A DNA stretch of 64,000 nt from Drosophila persimilis (Eukaryota; Arthropoda; Insecta; Diptera; Drosophilidae): contig NW_020825289.1 of NCBI RefSeq assembly GCF_003286085.1, positions 9,982,001 through 10,046,000 of the forward strand, read 5' to 3'. How positions within the stretch are numbered: position 1 is the first letter of the stretch; each line of letters starts with the position of its first letter. A program made the translations under genes and the position numbers. The notes under the pieces are model-generated. The model made no database searches. It was not told the origin of the DNA and saw only the letters and a list, made by a program, of their open reading frames with translations. Below are positions 12,401 through 24,600 of this stretch, in pieces.

Positions 12401-13439
12401 ACGACAACCACAACCGACGAGAATCTCGATCACACGCTGCTGCTGCTGCTCGCGCTGCAACTGGTGCTGCTCTGCCCCCACGTCAACAGCAGCCAGCCAC
12501 AACAAGAACAATATTTGTACGTAATAATGTTGAACTTTTAGCCAAGGTTTAAACGCTTAAAGAGTTTCTATCAGCCTTAAGCAGCGTGCCCCCAACACTT
12601 TCCTCTCTCTCTCTCTCTACTTCTGCCGCTGCTGCCAGAGCGAGCGCTTATCCAATTGTTTGCTTTTTGCCTACGCTTGTTGCTGCGGCGCTGGCGCGCT
12701 GCTTCTGCTGCTGTTGTTCTGGCGATTTGCTGGAACTCGCGAGTGTCTCGCAGGTGCTTTCGAATATCTTAATAATTGGCACAATCACCCGCGAGTTTTT
12801 GCCGACTAGCGCAATTATTTACGTACAATTTAATTTGAGGTAAAGTTATAGAAAAGTGCAGGTTCACAAGAGCTGCCTCAGAAATATACTGAAACTACGT
12901 CACATTTAAAAAAATATACCGTAAATATACTGACGAATTATTTGTATTCAAGTTGGATAATCGTTTTGGATATTCCGTGGAATATAAGTAGCTAGCTAAA
13001 ACCTGAGGGTCTGAGCTCATAATTTTATCAGAATCTTGCATCAATTTCCTACAAGACTGGTTAACTAGAAGTTATCATAATAACTCGATTGTTTATAAAA
13101 TAAGGTTTAAACAAAACCGGTCAACCACAATTTCCACTAAATTAATTTAATCACATGTTAACTACACGCTAACTACACATTTGCTACATATTTACTATAT
13201 TTTCATGTAAATAACAAAAGCGACACCTGAAGGGGAAATGTGAACGTTTCAAAAATTGTTGGCCGATTTTTTTCATATAAACCCCATGGACGCGCCAGTG
13301 TGAAAAACCTCCGTTATCCAAAAAATTGAGATTTTGATGGCAAACAACCAGGAATTCGATTCTGATCAAGATTCGATTCAATGTGGCCTGCGACATGGCT
13401 CTAAGTGGCATTTCTACGCGGTTTCTACATTGGACAAGA

Positions 13440-13720
13440 GGGTGAGACCGTAACGCGTCTTAAGATATACTGGAAAATACTAGAAAAAACTATGAAAAGT
13501 ATACAAATTGCAAGGTGTGTGAGCTAGACGGGGTGCCAAGAAAATCCGATAAGTTATACGATGTGACCCTCAGAAATATACCAAAATATACCGTGTTATT
13601 TAAAAAATATACCACTTTGTTTTGTTCCGCAATGGTGATGGCAGTCGTTCGATTTGGTGTGCGATAGCTGAACTGATCGCAATATCGATGCAAAGTATCG
13701 ATTGGAGCCAGTGCTGCCAC
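13440..13720. promoter_or_regulatory. Housekeeping-type promoter elements upstream of the 13.86-kb gene
   Basis: Within 13546-13612 there is GTGACCC (complement GGGTCAC, a near match to core-promoter motif 1) followed by three AATATACC sites (complement GGTATATT, core-promoter motif 6). Two ATCGAT cores, similar to DRE half-sites, follow at about 13687 and 13698. The arrangement resembles TATA-less Drosophila promoters. The nearest start codon on the plus strand is 13860. The motif orientation would also suit a minus-strand transcript, which I cannot identify. Confidence 0.45.
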
Positions 13721-13859
13721 CTGTCGTTAGCAACACAGCGTAGCCACATCCATGAAAATTGTTTCAACTTTTTGAACATTGTATTCAAACGGAAAATAGT
13801 TTCAACTTTTGAACATTGTATTCAACGGAAACATTGAAAACGGGAAACAAAACCACAAA

Positions 13860-14469
13860 ATGAGATTAAATATGGTTGCTATTGTCACCATCCTCATAGG
13901 TAAGAATATAGTTGCAGAAATGCAATAAATCAAGCTCTATTCCATTGCAGGATTGGCATTCTGTCCATTATTAACGACCACAATTCCCCGTGAAACACGA
14001 CGAAATTCAACAAACAAATATGATGGGACATCCCAAAAGATCAATGAATCTATTTTAATGCTGAACAATTCACAATTCGTGGATGATCTGAAGACATCCT
14101 TTAAACGAATCCAGCAAAACATTGAAGAGCCATTAAAGAAGGAAATGCTGCCCAAGCAAATCTTACTGCCCCACCTTATTTTTGCTAACATGATAGAGCC
14201 CATCGTTAGCTATGAACGCAACAACACGATCAAAACGGCGGAGTCCAATGCTGGCACAGGCGGCAGTCTATCCCCCAAATTAAGCTACATTCGACTGATG
14301 GGTGTTTTGATTGACCATATCTGTGGGTAGAGAGTATCCTTTCTTCCTAGATGGTCTACTGATCCTGCTCCTAACGCCCCCCGCAGGGTTGACTGCTTCT
14401 GAACCACCAAAAGAAGGTGCAGCATCCTCAGAGGAAACTCCAAAATTGACCAACAACACGATAATGTGA
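13860..14469 (+). CDS. Small secreted protein, unknown function (three exons)
   Basis: Not recognised. Exon 1 is 13860-13899 (MRLNMVAIVTILI, then G|GT donor), exon 2 starts at 13951 after CCATTGCAG. The joined N terminus reads MRLNMVAIVTILIGLAFCPL, a classical signal peptide, followed by a basic/polar region. The frame of exon 2 alone runs to a stop at 14328-14330 (DHICG). That stop sits inside a probable 60-65-base intron with a good pyrimidine tract and acceptor at 14386. Using the donor T|GTGGGT at 14323, the frame continues 26 codons (TASEPPKEGAASSEET...) to TGA at 14467-14469; using the donor GG|GTAGAG at 14327 the protein ends shortly after the junction (GVDCF). The first option gives about 160 residues. 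Export is inferred from the signal peptide only. Confidence 0.6.
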
Positions 14470-15671
14470 GGAGAGTTCGATGAGGTGTAGTTGTAGAGGA
14501 CATGAGAGGATTTTGGCGATATTTATACATATATTGAAAATACACTTTATTTCATATCATATTCAGTTTTAAGTATGGCCAAAAAATAATCAAATGGAAA
14601 ACAGAAGAACCAAAGACTAAATCAAAACTTTTAAAATCAGTTCAAAGTGGAGAAAGGAGTGTGAAAATCAAAAATAGATTCAAAAAATAAAACATAAATT
14701 TCTGGTTTTTTCATGGGTAGTTTTTTGTTTTATATATATATGTATGTATATATGTATGTATGTATATGGTTAACATTTATTATTAGTGACTATTTAATAT
14801 CTGCTGCGGAGATATATCTTTTCTTCTTTTTCTTTTCGTAATTTGATTCCGTTTATATGCAGGTTTTTGCAGGTACTTAGTACTAGTTTTTGCTCCTTAG
14901 ATTTGCGATTATTGTACGCTTGTCCTATGCACACACACACAACACTCAGAATATACCCTACGTATGAGAATTGGGGCTTCATTAAGGGGTCGGGGTCGGG
15001 TTGTGGGAAATACTAAACAGTGTCTAAGCATTAGTAAATACATCTCGAGTTTAGTTGGTAAAATTAGCTAACATTTAGTAAGTAACACCGATGTAAGTAG
15101 TCGCTATGTTGTACATTCATGGGTTATACATTATCATATATCATCATCTCTGATGTCGTAAAAGGTATCGCTGATCTATAACGATCGTATATATATATAT
15201 ATAGATATATAGTGTATAGGGTGTATATGAAACAATCTGCAGTTATAGATTCTAGGCGTATAGGCTAGGCATTGAAGTCTTAGACGAGTTTAAATAGCAC
15301 TTTCTCATAGAGTCTACAGCTAAACAGGTATACAGATCGATCCTACAATACATATATATATATATCTATGTAGATGTATCTAAAGCTAGCTAGAGTTAGA
15401 GTTACGTTAGAGTTAGGTTCCAGTTTCTTATGTCCATAGAATACTTGAGTAAAGATATAGCTAAGATTGTTTGACAGAGTTCTCTGTTATCCCCTCCCTC
15501 CCCGCACATTCCATTCATTCGGTTGTTTGATTCGTTTTTGGTTTTGATTTTTGATTTTGATTTGTTGTTCCCTCTAGATTATGGTCATAGTGGATGGTTT
15601 TCGGATGATTCTCAGACAATCGGCACGCACACCCATTCCATCAGCCGGAACAGCAGCGAGCACAGCCAATT
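14470..15671. other. Intergenic and probable dnr1 3'UTR
   Basis: On the minus strand this follows the dnr1 stop codon. It is A/T-rich with TA and TATG microsatellites (14733-14768, 15186-15205, 15352-15366). A minus-strand AATAAA lies at about 14775-14780, which would give a ~900-base 3'UTR. The plus-strand 3' end of the small secreted gene is around 14530-14700 (AATAAA at about 14686). Confidence 0.45.
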
Positions 15672-18600
15672 CTAGGCGGCCGTCGTGACCTTGGCCTGGC
15701 CGCCACCAGGCTCGGCTGTAGCTCCAGCTCCTGCTCCTGCTCCCACTGCTCCTCCAGCAGTGGCCTCAGCCGTCACTGTCGCCGTTGAGATCTCGTCCAG
15801 CTGCAGCTCCGTGTCGTTGGGCCCATCGCTGTGGATGTGGCTGGTGCTGCTGCTGCTGCCACCACCGCTGCCGCTGCCGCTGCCGCTGCCGCCGCCGCTC
15901 TCCGACTGGCTGGTGCGCAGCTCCGGAGGCAGATAGATTTTGACCACGCTGGTGATCTTCACCCGGCAATTCGGACAGTTGCTGCACCTGTAACGGGATG
16001 GGAGGACACGGTTAGATGCGGTTGCAGGAGAGTGGGGAGGAGGGGGACTACTAACCTGGCGGCACACTGGGCACAGGCAATCACGTGACAGCACGGATTG
16101 AACACTGTGTTGATGGCGCGATCCATGCAGATCTTGCATTGCATGGCCTCGGATATGCGCGTGTCCACGCAGCGCTCAATCGCCGCCTCACGCGCCTCCT
16201 TCTCGCGTATGGCCAAATCTATCTTGCCGGCCATGGAGCCACCACCAGCACCTGAACTGGGGCCGGCCCCAGCGCCAAATGCTTCGGAGGCGACACCACC
16301 AGCAACAGCAACAGCAACGGCAGCAGCAGCCGCACAGCCATCAGCCCCGGCCTGGACAGCCGCATCGCCGCCGCGCTCGTGCAGAATCCTCCGGGCCTGA
16401 TCGTGCACCTCCCGGCACGTGTGCTGGATGTCGAACACATAGCGCTTGCCCAGCTCCGTGTCCTCCTTGAACATGGAGGCAATGGTGCCCTTGAGATCCC
16501 GGGTAAACTGATTGGTCACAACGCCCCGCACCTTGTCGCACACATAGAAGGCGTGCCGCTCGGTAATGGAGCGGTAGAGGCCGGCGGCAATGGGCTGCTT
16601 GGGCAGCTTGATTTCGAGCTCCTTGCGATCGTTGTGATCGTCCACGTACTCCAGCTTGAAGGTGCGCCTCAGCGACTTGGCAGCGGCAATCGCGCCAAAG
16701 GTGATGCTAACGAAAAGGAATGCAGACGATTAGTTTCGGGGATTTTTTGGGGGGGGGATTAGCCGGCGAGACTCACCTTTGTTTCTCACCCCCACGGCAA
16801 ACGGTGATGCCATGGGCGCCCACGGCAATGTCGCACCGAGTGGCGCTCTCGTTGGTGGTGACGCCGCTGAAAAGCTCCTCGCCATAGCCGGCCAGGTCCT
16901 GGATGGACTGCAGCAGCCAGTACTTGGCCGACTTGGGGCTCATCTGCAGCTTGGCCAGCTTTCCGTGCTCGGTGGCGATCTGTCGGAGGTAGTCCGACGG
17001 TGGCTCTGCCGCGGAGCCATTGGCCTCGGCCTCGCTCTCGCTCTCGGGGCTGGGCAGGAACACGTACTCCTCGTACATGCGCAGCGGATTGCTGGCCAGG
17101 CGCTCGTCCAGCCCCGTCTGGCTGCTGCTGTTGCTGGGGCTGCTCGAGCTGGAGTTCGAGTGGGTGTGGGAGCAGGTGTGGGATGTGGTGGCGGAGGCGG
17201 AGGTGGAGGTGGAGGTGCAGGCTGAGGCGGAGACAGAGGCTGAGGGCGACGGCTGCAGGCTGCAGCTGGTCCCGGCCAGCGGCAGGGCACAGTTCTCGAT
17301 GTGCTCCATGGACTTCTGCTTGGACAGGCGTCGCTTCTTGAAGCTCAGCACGTGCTCCTTCTCCTTGCGCTGCTGCTCCAGACGCTGCTGCTGGGCCTGC
17401 TGCTGCTGCAGCTGCTGTTGGGCCAACTCCCGGCGCATCCTCATGGGGCAGTCGGCCCTCAGGGCCGCCTCGTTGAAGCGCAGGCCATCGGCCTGGCAGA
17501 GCAGAGCCGCCAGCTTGGCCGCATTGCTCCAGTCGCTGGCCGAGAGCCGACCCTCCATCAGGTCCCGGCGGGCCTGCATGTAGAACAGATTGCGCACACT
17601 CTCCTGCAGGATAAAGTGCACGGGCACCCAGAACTTGACGCGCAGGGCCAGCATCAGTTGGATGCCACTGCCGCTGCTGCCGCTGTCGCAGGACAGCCGA
17701 TTCCTCAGATTGATCCACTGACGCGTCTGCGTCTCCTTCTGGTTGGGTGTCCAGTGCTCCAGGCCAAAGTATTCCATCTCACAGATGATGTTCAGGGCGC
17801 GACAGACCTGAGAAAAAAGAGAGCCCTGGATTAGATAAAGGCCACGCACACAAGAGAGCTATTCTATATATTTTCAAGGATGGTTGGGTGTTAATTAAAG
17901 TTAAAGCTTAGCTGAAGAGGAGACAGGGGCAGACGCATTCCAATCTATTCTGGATCAGCGGCTTATCAATTCAAGTTGGCGGAATCTGTCAGCGACATAC
18001 GGCTCCCAGCAGCTTCAGGCAAAGCATGTCCTGTCAGTATCGCGTCCTGTCAGGCTGCCGTGACAGCAGCAACACAGTGAACACTGCTGGCATCAACAAC
18101 AACAAGTGCCGGAGCGGAGGAGTGGAGAAGCGGAGGAGAAGTGCTGTTGCGGCTGAATTGCCAATTGGGGGGCGATGGTTGGGGGTGGTCTCTAGAAATA
18201 TTTGCTTATGCAACGAGCGTGTCATCATTTGGAATTGGAACAGCAGCCATAAGGATGTTGTTTGCGAGGACGATGGTGACGATGATGATGATGATGCTGT
18301 TCCAGATATACGCCTCCACCCCGGGGCCCGCCCCATTTGCATTGGTTGCTGCTTCCCAAAATGAAATTCCGAAATGTCGAGAAAAAGATGAATTTGTTTG
18401 TTTTTCGAAACTCCGTTCAACAGGGGGCATGCCCCCCCTTCCCCCTCTCCAGCAGCACTTTGCATAATAAGACAGACACCGAAACATACACGTGTGTACC
18501 TGTATCTGTATCTGTATCTGTGAGCTGTATCTGTGAGCTGTGGCAGTCAAGGCAACAAGTTGCTCACGCATCAACGCGTTCGCACAATTTCTTGCCCTCT

Positions 18601-21570
18601 GCTCCATTTTCATTAGGGAAAAACCGCAGGAAAATGAATGTTTTCACCCCGTGGCGGATGCTTCGGTTTATTAGCTATTTAATATTGTGTTTAATAAAGG
18701 AATTTCCGACAATTCCATCTCGTTGTGGTTTTGCCCACACAAAAATTTAATTGAAGCAAAAAATTTCGTATATACATATAATCATTCAATTTTGTTGTTG
18801 GTTTCTCTGGAAAAATTTAATTGCATATTATTTGGCGCTCGGCATTTATGCAACATTTTTTCACCTGATTGAGCATAATGGAATATTCCATATACATATA
18901 GATATATATATAATATATACGACAGCTTTATATCTGGCGGCAATGTTTCCCCAAACTGTATTCAACATTTTGCAGCACAGCAAATCATTAAATTTCAGCT
19001 ATTACGTGGCGAAAACTCTCGAGAGGATTCACTCGATGCGCTCTCAGATACAGCACACTCTCCCCAATCCAATCTTCCTTTATGGTATAAGCCCCACACC
19101 ATTCTTTGGGGGGGCTCAACTTCCGGCACAGCTGCCTCGCCTCGCCTCGCCTCGGAGATGAACATCTCGAGAGTCGTCTCTTGTCGGCTCTGCACAGTGC
19201 CGTTAACAACCGTTACCAAGTTGCCACACCTCCTATTCCCCACTAGCGTGCTAGTGGTGGCAGTGGCATGTAAATTGATCCATGTACTTGATTAATTAAT
19301 TGCGTTCGGCTTGGGATTGGGATTGGAATCTCATCCGGTGCCTATAACCACCAACCACCAACCGCCTACCACCTACCACAAGGTACTATTCCATCCCATC
19401 CGCCTGTTTGGAAAACCGCAGGCTGTCGACGACATTTCGGCGTCTTAATTAGTCCAGAAACGTTTGCCCTGAGTGGATTTTCTTGCTTGGAGTGGGTTTG
19501 CTTGACTATAAAAGTTCTGGTGTTTATTAAAGCCTTAAATTGCGTTGCTTGATTTATTTATACAATCAATTGGAAGCAAACATGAAATCCCAAAAATAAT
19601 CAAATGCTTTATTGTATTTCCCCATTCCCCCCAATTCCTCCGATTCTGCTGCCATTCCACAGAGACTTGAAGTGAGCACCCCAATGCTTAAATAGCACGC
19701 AAAATGGTTGGAGCATTTGATTCCAATTAGGAAACATATTCAAACAAGTTCTGGCTCATGGGAATATTTTTGTTTTATTTGGAAATATATTTTGTTGAGA
19801 GCAAAACGTGGCAACAGGCGGAGGAGCGGCGACAGCCAAAAATGTCGAACATTCCAAGGTGTATTTGAGCGGGGTGAACCCCTTGAGTTGCCTATTTTGT
19901 TTGCCCCCCACGCTATCGCTGATGTGCGAGAGATCTCTGGGCATGGTTCACCTTGCAGAAATATACCATGTGTATTTTCGTGTACATTCATTCACCGCAA
20001 AAATACAAAAGAGCCTCGCTGTCTCTGCTCTATGCCTGCTGCCAAGTGCAAAGTCCACTTTTGTGGATTATTTCGCTAAAATTAAATGAAACACAAATGC
20101 AAAACCAACTCGAATTCGAGCACGAATCGTGAACAAATTTATTTATTTTCTGAAGCCAGCCACCGGCAAATAACAACAATAGCGAATTAGGCTGGGCAGC
20201 GAAGCTTGACATAACCGAAACTTTCGTAATTCTCACTAAGGCGAGACACAAACAAATCTGCGGACCGGGCGCGCGCGCCCCACCTGGCAAATAGGCAGAT
20301 GGCAAGAGTTTAGTACCGCCCGCCCCTCCACTGATTATACGACTTAACGTCTCTCGTAATACCCTGCAGCGGATTATTTGCTGTTATGGCCTATCATTTG
20401 GGTAGGTAGTAAAATCAGGTTGAACCGTGTAAAATAACACAAACAGAATGTAACATCTGTTACTTCACTTGAGCTCGAGCTTCTTAAGAGAAACAGGTAC
20501 ATAGATTAAGAGAGAGCTCTGACCGAGGTAAACAGCAGTGCCAAGAAAGAGTGCGAGACAGAAAAACAAAAGAGCTTCGCATCGTATTGCTTTTCGCTCT
20601 TTTACAAACAATTTTTGTTGTTGTAAACGAAAGACAAGTCATGGCAGCGGGAGAGGGGTAGATGGTGGTCCACATGTTGATGTCGTGAGAGGGGACAGGC
20701 AAGGGGGATCTGGGTATGACTAGCATGCTGGCTGGCTGCTTCGGTGGCGGCGGCTGGCAGCAGAAAACCCGACCAGTGTCGCTTGCAATGGACTTTGGAC
20801 CCCAGTCTTCAAAATGCCGTTTGGACTTTGGACTGGCACTCGCCTCGTGAGTGGTTTTGTTGTGATGTTGCTCTCGCATACTTGTTTGTTGGTCTTGCTG
20901 CTACATACATACATATGTACATATAATTGTCATTGCTCTTTGCTGTTTGATCGCAGCAGTGTTTGTTGCTGCCAGCCGAAACTGTAATGAAAAAACTCCT
21001 CGGCGGCTTGTGACGTCAGTTAGGCGACGAGCCGTCGCTTTGGACTTTGTACTTTTGAACTCTTGTTGTGCTTTTGTTGACCGACAGCCAGTGCGACAGA
21101 GAGAGGCTGAACAAAGTCGCTCTTGCAATTTGCATGTGCCGTAAACGTTTCGCTTATCAAATCGAAAAGTTAATTATGCTTATTAAATGATTAATGGGGT
21201 CACACGTGCTGGAAGAGAGTACATCGGGAGAGTGGGTGAGAGATCGATCGCTTTTATGATGCAAAAGAGAAATGTAATACGAATGTTTACCGTAGAGAGC
21301 GGAATGAATTCCTTCCTACTAATCTTTCTGCCTGCGACGCGATCTACAATGTAAACGAAATGAATAGACAGGCGGGAAGAATGACATATCCGTGCATAAC
21401 AGCTTCTTCCTCGTTCCCATTCCCATTCGCCTTCTCTCTCTCTCGCTCTCTCTCGCAACCATAAATGGTTAGAACATGTTAAAGTTGTTGTTGCTGGCGG
21501 CAGACCATGCGCCAGTCGAGTGATCACCTCTCTCAAACATGCCCTGAGGCTGGGAACTAGGTGGAGTCCA

Positions 21571-21609
<39 letters not shown>

Positions 21610-24600
21610 GGGGGTGGTGTGGCAGAGAGAGATGGAGAGATTCCCCCTCTCCCACTGCCTGCAGAACGAACACAAATTGTTGGCAATGAAAATGCACTTG
21701 TCTGTAGGAGAATGGGATTGGCCGGGCTCTGCTGCTGCGGCTGCTGCTGCTACTGCTGCTGTGCTGAAACAGGTTCAATGCATTGAAATTAATGACGGAA
21801 CGCGCTCACGGGCTCTGGCCATAAATTGCACTTAATTACTTATGCGCGGAGACCGAGAGCACGTGTTGGCCATGTGCGCCACTTCTCCTGTGCAACGGAA
21901 ACTTTTAAGTCAACCCCATCTTTATCAACCTGTCAAGCCCCCCTCCCCCTGCAGACCACTCTCCTCCACTCGCGCTCAATACTTGCTATAACTGTTAATT
22001 GCTGACGTGCGAATGGCCAATCATTGCGAATACGAAGCAAAAGCGAAAGAGGTGGAGGAGGAGGTGGAGATGCTGTGCACAGTCTCTTAACATATTGTGG
22101 AAAAGAAAATGTATTTTAAATATTGAAAGCGAAAAGCGACTGCAAGTGCAATTTCATTAAAGCAGACTCTGAGAAGCCATCTGCTTATATAATCATGAAA
22201 TAACACAGACCGTAGATCAATATAAAAAGGTGCAGCGATGAGAACTTTTCAACTGATGAAGGCGTGAACAATTGCGCTGTGGAAACTGGGGGATACCAAC
22301 AAATGATTCCAGGTGCACCTTTGCAGTACATTTATATGTAAATCAATTTACTGAAAATTCCTCGAAATATTGCTTAGAACAACTTTTCATGGCTTTCGAA
22401 TAGCTAAGCGAAACCTCTTCCCCTTGGTTCAGCATAAAAATATTACACATTTAGAATCGAGAGAATGTTTTCGAAAGGAAGGTGAAACTGTCAGTAAATA
22501 AATGCAGTGCCAATGTGCAATGCCCTTATCAGTCGAGTCGTCGTTCGTTGCATTCGCCAGCCTACATGCGTACATACATATGTACTATGTGCACCTCCCG
22601 TGACCTTCAGCTGGAAGCGCCTCGACCTTCAGCACCCGACACAATGTTGAGCTACACAAAATCCAATTTCGCTTTCAATTGAAAATGACAGGCCAAACTA
22701 AATAGTTGCTACATATAAAGTTACTAATCAATTTTCTAATCCCAATAATCTCACATTTACAATTTAATGTGATTGAAGGGCGAATTGGAAAGAAAAGGCC
22801 AGCATTTGTGCCGAAGTTGTGGATACCCTAGCGCATTGATTGTTCTTCGGCTGAGCTTCGGTTCGTGGCAAACAGCTGGTCAAAGCCGCAATACCCTCTC
22901 CCAGGGTACTATGTGAAAATAGCTGCAGTTTCAGTTTTTGCGTGTACTCTTCTTTATTTCGAATGGGAGCACGTGTGTTTCGTACCCTCTCTCTCTCTCT
23001 CTCTCTCTCTGTGCATTTAATTTCTGCAGCAGGCCTAGGCAACGGCAGCAGCAACGCCAGCAGCGGCAGCGGCAGCGACCGACTGCACATTGGACTTTGA
23101 TCGTTTGCCATAAATCGTACAGCAGAAACGAAACAACCTAAAAGCTAAAAACAAACAACAAGAATACGAACAGAAATGCATTCAAAGTGCACGCTAAAAA
23201 TGCAATAATAGCTTGAGCAATAGCTTTGAGGTGCGATAATAAAGTTAATAACAATTTAGTCGCATAATGCTTGACCTGCCACTGATCCTACTCTTGTGCT
23301 TCCGTCTGTCTCTTTAACCGTCTTTCTTTTACCCAATTCAAGAGAGCGAAAGCTGATGCTCTTAATTAAAGCAACATCCTTGTGCGGCTCTCTTTCTGTT
23401 TCTATAGCAGTGATCTCCTCCTCTGCCGCCACTCCGCTGCTGCGCCTTTACTAAAGAGAAAGCTGTCTTTTATTCGCCGCCGTTTCGTGTGCAGTTGACA
23501 TTTAATTGCGGTTCATTGGGGGAGAGCAAAGTTAATGGCGCAACAGCAGCGCAGTCATAAAGCTCTCTTTCTTTGCTCTTTATGTTTTGGTTTTTGTTTT
23601 CGCCTTTTGTTTTGTCGGGCAATTATGGGTGTCTGTCCCCAATTTGTTGAGTGATCCAGTGCGGCCTTCTTCCTGCATTTTTAATGAAAACGCTTCTGTT
23701 GCTGTTGCTGTCGCTGCTGCTGTTGTACGTGACTTTTGGCACAGCCTGCCGACGGATTGCGTCAACGGGCGGAGCCAGCGCCAAGTGCACGGGGGGCGGG
23801 CGGTGGAGGCTGCAGCAGGTCTTAAATAAAAATTATGCTGATATTTGTATGCATGTGCTCCATATAAATAAAATCAGGGCATATCAGTGTGTGTTTGTGT
23901 GCGAGCCAGAATGTCCTGCTGCCAGTTGCCATAATTTTTCTCGTTTTTCTCTTGCTTTCCTTCTGGCCGTCGCCGCCGCTGCTGTTGTTGTTGTTTGTTG
24001 CCTCTCGTTAAGTATGCGTCATTTTCAGTGGCTGCCACTTTTTTTTCGCATGCGTTGCGCGAAAATGCGGAAAAGCCGCAGGGGAGTGGTCTCGCCCGAC
24101 CGCCCTTACACTCCATTCCACTACACTGACTCATGGACCGCCTGCCCCCCCACCCCCATCCTTGGAGTTGACTGCAATGCAAACAAGCCCTTAACAAAAG
24201 TAACAGCGGCAGCGGCAGTCGAAATATGCACTACGTGATAGGAGAGTGGGGCAGGAGGTGAGGGAGGGCCAACCCCTAATTAGCATGTCGCATTCCCAAT
24301 TGCCAGGACGTGATGCCAGGACCCAGAGACCCGCTGATTGTGGGTTCATTTTGCGGTCCACATGAAAATCCGTGCGCGAGTGTATTAAATTTTATTAAGT
24401 TCCCATCCGCACATCCGTAAACATTTAATGGTAATTATCGCATTAGACCAAACTTTCCATTAAACCCAATAAAAGTTGGGCAAAAAGTTTAAAGAGAAAT
24501 CCCCCATGGCAACACAAATTCTATATGCTTTCCATACAATTTTTTGTCATAGTTTTCCATCGACTACGAATCACATTTGCAAACTTGATAAATTACATTT

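Larger units (their letters stand above)
7219..13439. other. Non-coding stretch upstream of the poly-Q gene; no gene seen
   Basis: This probably holds 5' introns, 5'UTR exons and promoter(s) of the minus-strand gene at 5.5-7.2 kb, but no first exon could be identified. It contains an AT-rich array (about 8850-9016), a Helitron-like end (from 9027), GA/CT-rich blocks (for example 10655-10678 and 12601-12620), a Thr/Ala-codon-like low-complexity stretch at 12305-12500 and scattered TACCC...GGGTA fold-backs. Confidence 0.5.

Noticed and set aside
12305-12541. Threonine/alanine-rich plus-strand frame that could be a mucin-like exon
   Set aside because: Built on ACG/GCG simple repeats; no signal peptide or continuation.
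23651-24238. 195-codon plus-strand frame beginning with a leucine-rich stretch resembling a signal peptide
   Set aside because: The leucines come from a GCTGTT/CTGCTG simple repeat inside dnr1 intron 1. The rest has no domain or conserved pattern and no splice support.
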